This document shows, piece after piece, positions 41,601 to 44,079 of a DNA stretch of 44,079 bases. The notes below the pieces were generated by a model. That model was not told the DNA's origin. It saw only the letters and a program-made list of their open reading frames with translations, and ran no database searches. Position numbers and translations under genes: made by a program. The DNA comes from Phycisphaerales bacterium (lineage in GTDB: Bacteria > Planctomycetota > Phycisphaerae > SM23-33 > FEN-1343): positions 1 to 44,079 of the forward strand of contig PMYD01000139.1 of NCBI GenBank assembly GCA_003171335.1, read 5' to 3'. Every line of letters starts with the position of its first letter. The stretch's first letter is position 1.

Positions 41601-42236
41601 GACCGGTTCGAGCAGTTTGTGAAGGCCGACCCGAACAATCACGCGCTGCTGGTGCTGGGCCAGTCCGTGCTGGACAGCTCCAGCCCCTCCCAGCGCGACC
41701 GCGTCGTGACCATGCTGACCAAGGCCCTGGAGCAGACGCCGGGCAAGTCGGACATCCTGAACAACCTGGGCTACACGCTGGCCGATGCCGGCATTCGCCT
41801 GGATGAGGCCGAAGGTTACCTCCGCCAGGCCCTGGCCGAGAACGTGGAGACCAACACGCAGGACTCGATCGGCTGGCTGAAGTACAAGCAGGGCCAGTTT
41901 GTGGCCGCGCTGGAGTACGTGCTGCTGGCCTTGAATCACGAGGACGGCGACAACCCGGTGGTGTACGATCACGCCGGCGACACCTTCTGGCGGCTGGGCC
42001 GCGCCGAGGAGGCCGCCGCCATGTGGGCCGAGGCCGCCGATCTGGCCGCCGCCGAACTCCAGGAGCGCGGCAAGCTGGCGGATAGCGACACCCGCCGCAC
42101 CGCCGCGGCCGCCGCCGAAAAACTGCGGGCCGTTCAGCACGGCCGCACGCCCGGAGTGGCCCCCGTGGGCCAGGGCATCGTGCCGGCGGCGCCGCCGGTG
42201 CTGGATGAGTCCGACGTCGTATGGACTCAACCATGA
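38661..42236 (+). CDS. Very large TPR-repeat lipoprotein
   Basis: A 1,191-residue protein with a lipoprotein-like signal peptide ([20 protein letters not shown]; Cys at 17 or 19) and tetratricopeptide-type helices almost throughout, for example [40 protein letters not shown] and, at the C-terminus, [36 protein letters not shown] and [20 protein letters not shown]. It probably organises a protein complex at the envelope; the C-terminal TPRs resemble those of exopolysaccharide and BcsC-type export systems. The GTG start at 38661 overlaps the hisG stop (GTGA), so translation is coupled. Lipid attachment is inferred. Confidence 0.85.
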   Translation: MKIDRHAGLALLLAVAMCGCASQVGLPAGGPTLGAASSKAASPTALSPQAAVHLADLSPAVGRPAGKAIEGPSNEQAAALLTEARALQEKGDFTGALSALEKAQGQEGQSLAVQRQLAVSYAAMGNWAKARVPLEKVAAQAGDDVEIQCLLGRMAVADGRLEAATTSFRTALVCSDASDGSVSTNQCLVRLGSLLARRGFLTASLDCYKRLAANLEAHGRELSHSSDLGVVIRQPEMLLCRQGRLLMRLGRCQEAAELGDMAYRLNKTYAPAMSLMVESLVAGRAYDKAESALLELMYGPAPAGQIRQLIETVYRAKNDPAGLERLWLAYQAGTPNPPPRPVLTLAQAAWEMGARDRAVAVLQQYCQAAQGESETAAQLAQWLVICGDVPGALDVLASLIAQDASATDVVEQRINAIPAGAILENLVRDRAARADENASDRKFALHYVAALLARRASFNDLARQELLGTVSAEPEFQPGHSALVSYLIDQHAFDRANEAAAAAQAATKKEYFGRYLAGWVLLAQGKNVDAIKCLQKSIELQPDYAPSRRLIAQAYLRDRQAGQAEHHLLHAFRELQDLQAGEALVHMYFEMISAAHGSDAQRQRTNWLLRARQTVEAMVQMDADSPRSLRMLASFQHVSGQTLQARRTLTRLMAVAGDDVDVRLLKVVLESRSALSGDNRMSDGRFGHASEDLRFVLSRQPDNAEAQMLLARVYMARDDYAGASAILAKMHQARPADMAVALFYSLALSRAGQAVQAADLLQDYAAQLKQDDSLWVLTIVLGDAGRHDHAIELLRSRADHGDSAAAALADRQILVHVLGRAHQLNAALELADKMVDPNVPLSVDAAAIARIDVLAEAGRWADMKAAAVRWLDQSDLARWTVERDEQAPPRMLHRLAIQMASLRGRSEARAWRLLVTAADPVDLAVAYLLRAGRPAEAERFALQQINRLQSAGGQKAALAATLRAGLVARLHVSGYGQRASDRFEQFVKADPNNHALLVLGQSVLDSSSPSQRDRVVTMLTKALEQTPGKSDILNNLGYTLADAGIRLDEAEGYLRQALAENVETNTQDSIGWLKYKQGQFVAALEYVLLALNHEDGDNPVVYDHAGDTFWRLGRAEEAAAMWAEAADLAAAELQERGKLADSDTRRTAAAAAEKLRAVQHGRTPGVAPVGQGIVPAAPPVLDESDVVWTQP

Positions 42237-42247
42237 AGAATTGAGTC

Positions 42248-42379
42248 GGTGCCACGGCTGCGTTGTTTGCAGCCGTGCGCTGTGCCATAGAACCGAAGAG
42301 AAGGTCCCTTGGATTCCTCAGGACCTCCATAAGTGTTGTGGATTGGGCGCACGGCTGCAAACAACGCAGCCGTGGCACC
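42248..42379. repeat. Palindromic repeat family B, copy 4
   Basis: Ends GGTGCCACGGCTGCGTTGTT and AACAACGCAGCCGTGGCACC; here the inner hairpin loop differs (CGTTGTTTG in place of TCCG), but both arms changed together, so pairing is kept. It lies 12 nt beyond the TPR gene stop. Confidence 0.85.
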
Positions 42380-42440
42380 GGAGTCTAGTTTGAGATGGGC
42401 AAGCGAGGCCGATCGGGCCCGTGGAAGCAGGAGCACGAGC

Positions 42441-43193
42441 ATGTCTGGACATAGCAAGTGGTCGAAGATCAAGCGGGCCAAGGCCGCCACCGATGCGAAG
42501 CGCGGGCAGCGCTGGAGCAAGATCGCCCGCCGCATCATCATTGCCGCCAAGTCTGGCGGCGGCAACCCGGATGAGAACCTCTCCCTGCGCTACGCCATGG
42601 ATGAGGCCCGTGGGGCCAACATGCCCAACGACACGATCCGCAACGCCATCAAGAAGGGCACCGGCGAGCTGGGCGCGGAGAACTACGAGGAAGTGATCTA
42701 CGAAGGTTACGGCCCCGGCGGCGTGGCCGTGCTGGTGGAGTCGCTGACGAATAACCGCAACCGCACCGCGCCGGAACTGCGGCACATCTTCGAAAGCTCC
42801 GGCGGCCAACTCGGGGGCTCGGGCTGCGTGTCGTGGATGTTCCACAAGAAGGGCACGTTCAGCATCGAGGCCGACAAGGCCGACGAGGATGCCCTCATGG
42901 AGCTGGCCCTGGAGGCCGGGGCCGAGGATGTGATCCGCGATGGCGAGCATTTCGAGATCACCTGCGAGGTGGCCCGTTTCGCCGCCGTCCGCGATGCCCT
43001 GGCGGCCAAGAATATCCCCACCGTCTCGGCGGCCCTCAGCCAGGTGCCCGCCTCCACGGTGCCCATCACCAACGCCGACATGGCCGGCAAGGTGCTGCGG
43101 CTGCTGGAAAAGCTTGATGAACATGATGACGTGCAGCAGGTGTACGCGAATTTTGACATTCCCGACGAGATCATGGCCAAGGCGGGGGCCTAA
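42441..43193 (+). CDS. yebC: YebC/PmpR-family protein (TACO1-like)
   Basis: A 250-residue YebC-family protein. The N-terminal signature MSGHSKWSKIKRAKAATDAK and the middle LRYAMDEARGANMPNDTIRN, YEGYGPGGVAVLVE, NRNRTAPELRHIFESSGGQL and WMFHKKG are diagnostic. The family was described as transcription regulators (PmpR) and more recently as ribosome-associated factors that help translate polyproline (TACO1/YebC); the IF-2-rich translation cluster upstream fits the latter. AGGAG lies 8 nt before the ATG at 42441, which is chosen over a longer frame. Confidence 0.95.
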   Translation: MSGHSKWSKIKRAKAATDAKRGQRWSKIARRIIIAAKSGGGNPDENLSLRYAMDEARGANMPNDTIRNAIKKGTGELGAENYEEVIYEGYGPGGVAVLVESLTNNRNRTAPELRHIFESSGGQLGGSGCVSWMFHKKGTFSIEADKADEDALMELALEAGAEDVIRDGEHFEITCEVARFAAVRDALAAKNIPTVSAALSQVPASTVPITNADMAGKVLRLLEKLDEHDDVQQVYANFDIPDEIMAKAGA

Positions 43194-43244
43194 ATGTGAG
43201 GCGACCAGGCCCCAGCGTCTATTCCAAAATTCGGAAAACCGGAG

Positions 43245-44069
43245 ATGATCAGATACCAATGCCATATCTGCCATGAACCCATGGCGAGCCCGATGGATAT
43301 GAAAGGTCAGGAGGAGGTTTGTCCCGCCTGTGGGGGAAAGAACAAGGTTCCGACGCCGGCTTTTTCGCCCGGAAGATCCTTGGCTTATCGTTTCATAACA
43401 GTTGCTCTCATCCTTGTTGCTGTCATCAGCTTTTTTCATTCCAAGAGAAGAGTGGATCCTTCTCCGCGTGGGGCAAAATTATCGCAAACAGTTGGTGGCA
43501 TTGGAAAACCGCAGGAGACAACACTGGCGTCCAACTTGACTAGCCGCATTCAGGTACTTAAGGAAGAATCGGGACGCGAAGCAAGTTGGGGGTACAATGT
43601 CTGGATTCTTGTTCCCCCGATCACGGAATCCGAAGTTAAAGAAATTGGTTCTTATTTTCTCTCCAAAATGCACCAAAAGCGAGCTATCCGCCTTTTTGTC
43701 TGGTTGTATTACAATAAGGAGGACTATGATTCATACCGTTGGAGTGGAGTAAATGAATTTGCCTTTGAACTCTATGCTCATGGTCCAGATTTCGAAATTT
43801 GCCAAATAGGCGATTGCCCATCGGAGCCAACAGAGCCGGGCTGCGCTGCAGTTTTTGTTAAAACGATCAATGAACGCGGGGTCAACCATCCGCCGCATGG
43901 AAAAGCATACTGCGAATTCGACCAAGAATCGTCTACTTTGACATTCAATGACGCTGAGCTAGCTAGGTTTGCCCCTCAAAAGGTATGCATGCCTTTATTA
44001 GTTGAAAATGCGTTAGACATGCACATTGTCGGTTTACATCCCTGGCCTTATGCATCTGTATCTGTTTAG
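43245..44069 (+). CDS. Zinc-ribbon single-pass membrane protein, A+T-richer
   Basis: A 274-residue protein. Residues 5-31 form a zinc ribbon (YQCHICHEPMASPMDMKGQE and then VCPACGG), a transmembrane segment is at about 47-65 (YRFITVALILVAVISFF), and the outer domain (about 85-274) is unassigned, with motifs NVWILVPPITESEVKEIG, AIRLFVWLYYNKEDYDSYRW and AYCEF. CPxCG-type ribbons ahead of a membrane segment are common in planctomycetes. Its base composition and codon use are visibly richer in A and T than the rest of the window, which suggests transfer or relaxed selection. GGAG directly touches the ATG at 43245, so the start is not certain. Function unknown. Confidence 0.7.
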   Translation: MIRYQCHICHEPMASPMDMKGQEEVCPACGGKNKVPTPAFSPGRSLAYRFITVALILVAVISFFHSKRRVDPSPRGAKLSQTVGGIGKPQETTLASNLTSRIQVLKEESGREASWGYNVWILVPPITESEVKEIGSYFLSKMHQKRAIRLFVWLYYNKEDYDSYRWSGVNEFAFELYAHGPDFEICQIGDCPSEPTEPGCAAVFVKTINERGVNHPPHGKAYCEFDQESSTLTFNDAELARFAPQKVCMPLLVENALDMHIVGLHPWPYASVSV

Positions 44070-44079
44070 CGGGTTGACC

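Noticed and set aside
40221-42230. A 669-codon open frame opposite the TPR gene
   Set aside because: Antisense shadow of a real TPR protein.

Overview
The window is high-GC bacterial DNA and most likely comes from a planctomycete, probably of the Phycisphaerae. I infer this from several things: secreted LamG/PKD-like proteins ending in a two-repeat dockerin-like tail (DFNGDGKVDGVDF), an EF-hand repeat protein with Ala/Pro linkers, small membrane proteins that begin with a CxxC...CPECG zinc ribbon, a nusA-infB-ylxP-rbfA cluster, and intergenic spaces crowded with several families of hairpin repeats. No rRNA, tRNA or CRISPR array was seen.

Layout. Positions 1-153 are the edge of an IS110-type insertion sequence that appears to have landed inside a palindromic repeat. 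From 388 to 10007 a leftward block encodes an EF-hand lipid- or cell-surface-type exported protein, DNA topoisomerase I (topA), a lipoprotein, a PAC2-family protein, a DExD-box RNA helicase and a membrane-anchored protein of unknown function. From 10310 to 17112 come a zinc-ribbon membrane protein (rightward), then leftward a ParB-domain protein, a second member of the unknown anchored family, an OmpA-type lipoprotein and a two-gene operon whose second product joins an excisionase-like DNA-binding domain to a membrane hairpin. At 17267-21849 a 5'-truncated dockerin gene faces its full-length 1,090-residue paralogue, each with its own terminator. Rightward and leftward single genes follow: a tRNA-binding OB-fold protein, manA, a pseudouridine synthase, HdeD-like, a large VWA membrane protein, a small membrane protein and an amidohydrolase.

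From 31512 to 42236 lies the information-processing cluster: a strong promoter, a structured RNA of about 310 nt ending in an intrinsic terminator, then nusA, infB, ylxP (DUF503), rbfA, an endonuclease III-like protein, hisG and a giant TPR lipoprotein whose GTG start overlaps the hisG stop. yebC and an A+T-richer zinc-ribbon membrane protein close the window.

The most unusual material is between genes. Two stretches (24961-25315 and 30254-30621) are arrays of short, near-perfect palindromes of 15-25 bp that mostly differ from one another in sequence but share architecture (an odd centre and 7-12 bp arms). One palindrome of the second array occurs identically over 22 bp inside the coding sequence of the ParB-domain protein, which suggests a shared small mobile palindrome family or target sites for that protein. 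Several genes also seem to be transcribed as leaderless mRNAs, with a TATAAT box 6-7 nt before the ATG. The pseudouridine synthase carries Glu where the family has its catalytic Asp.
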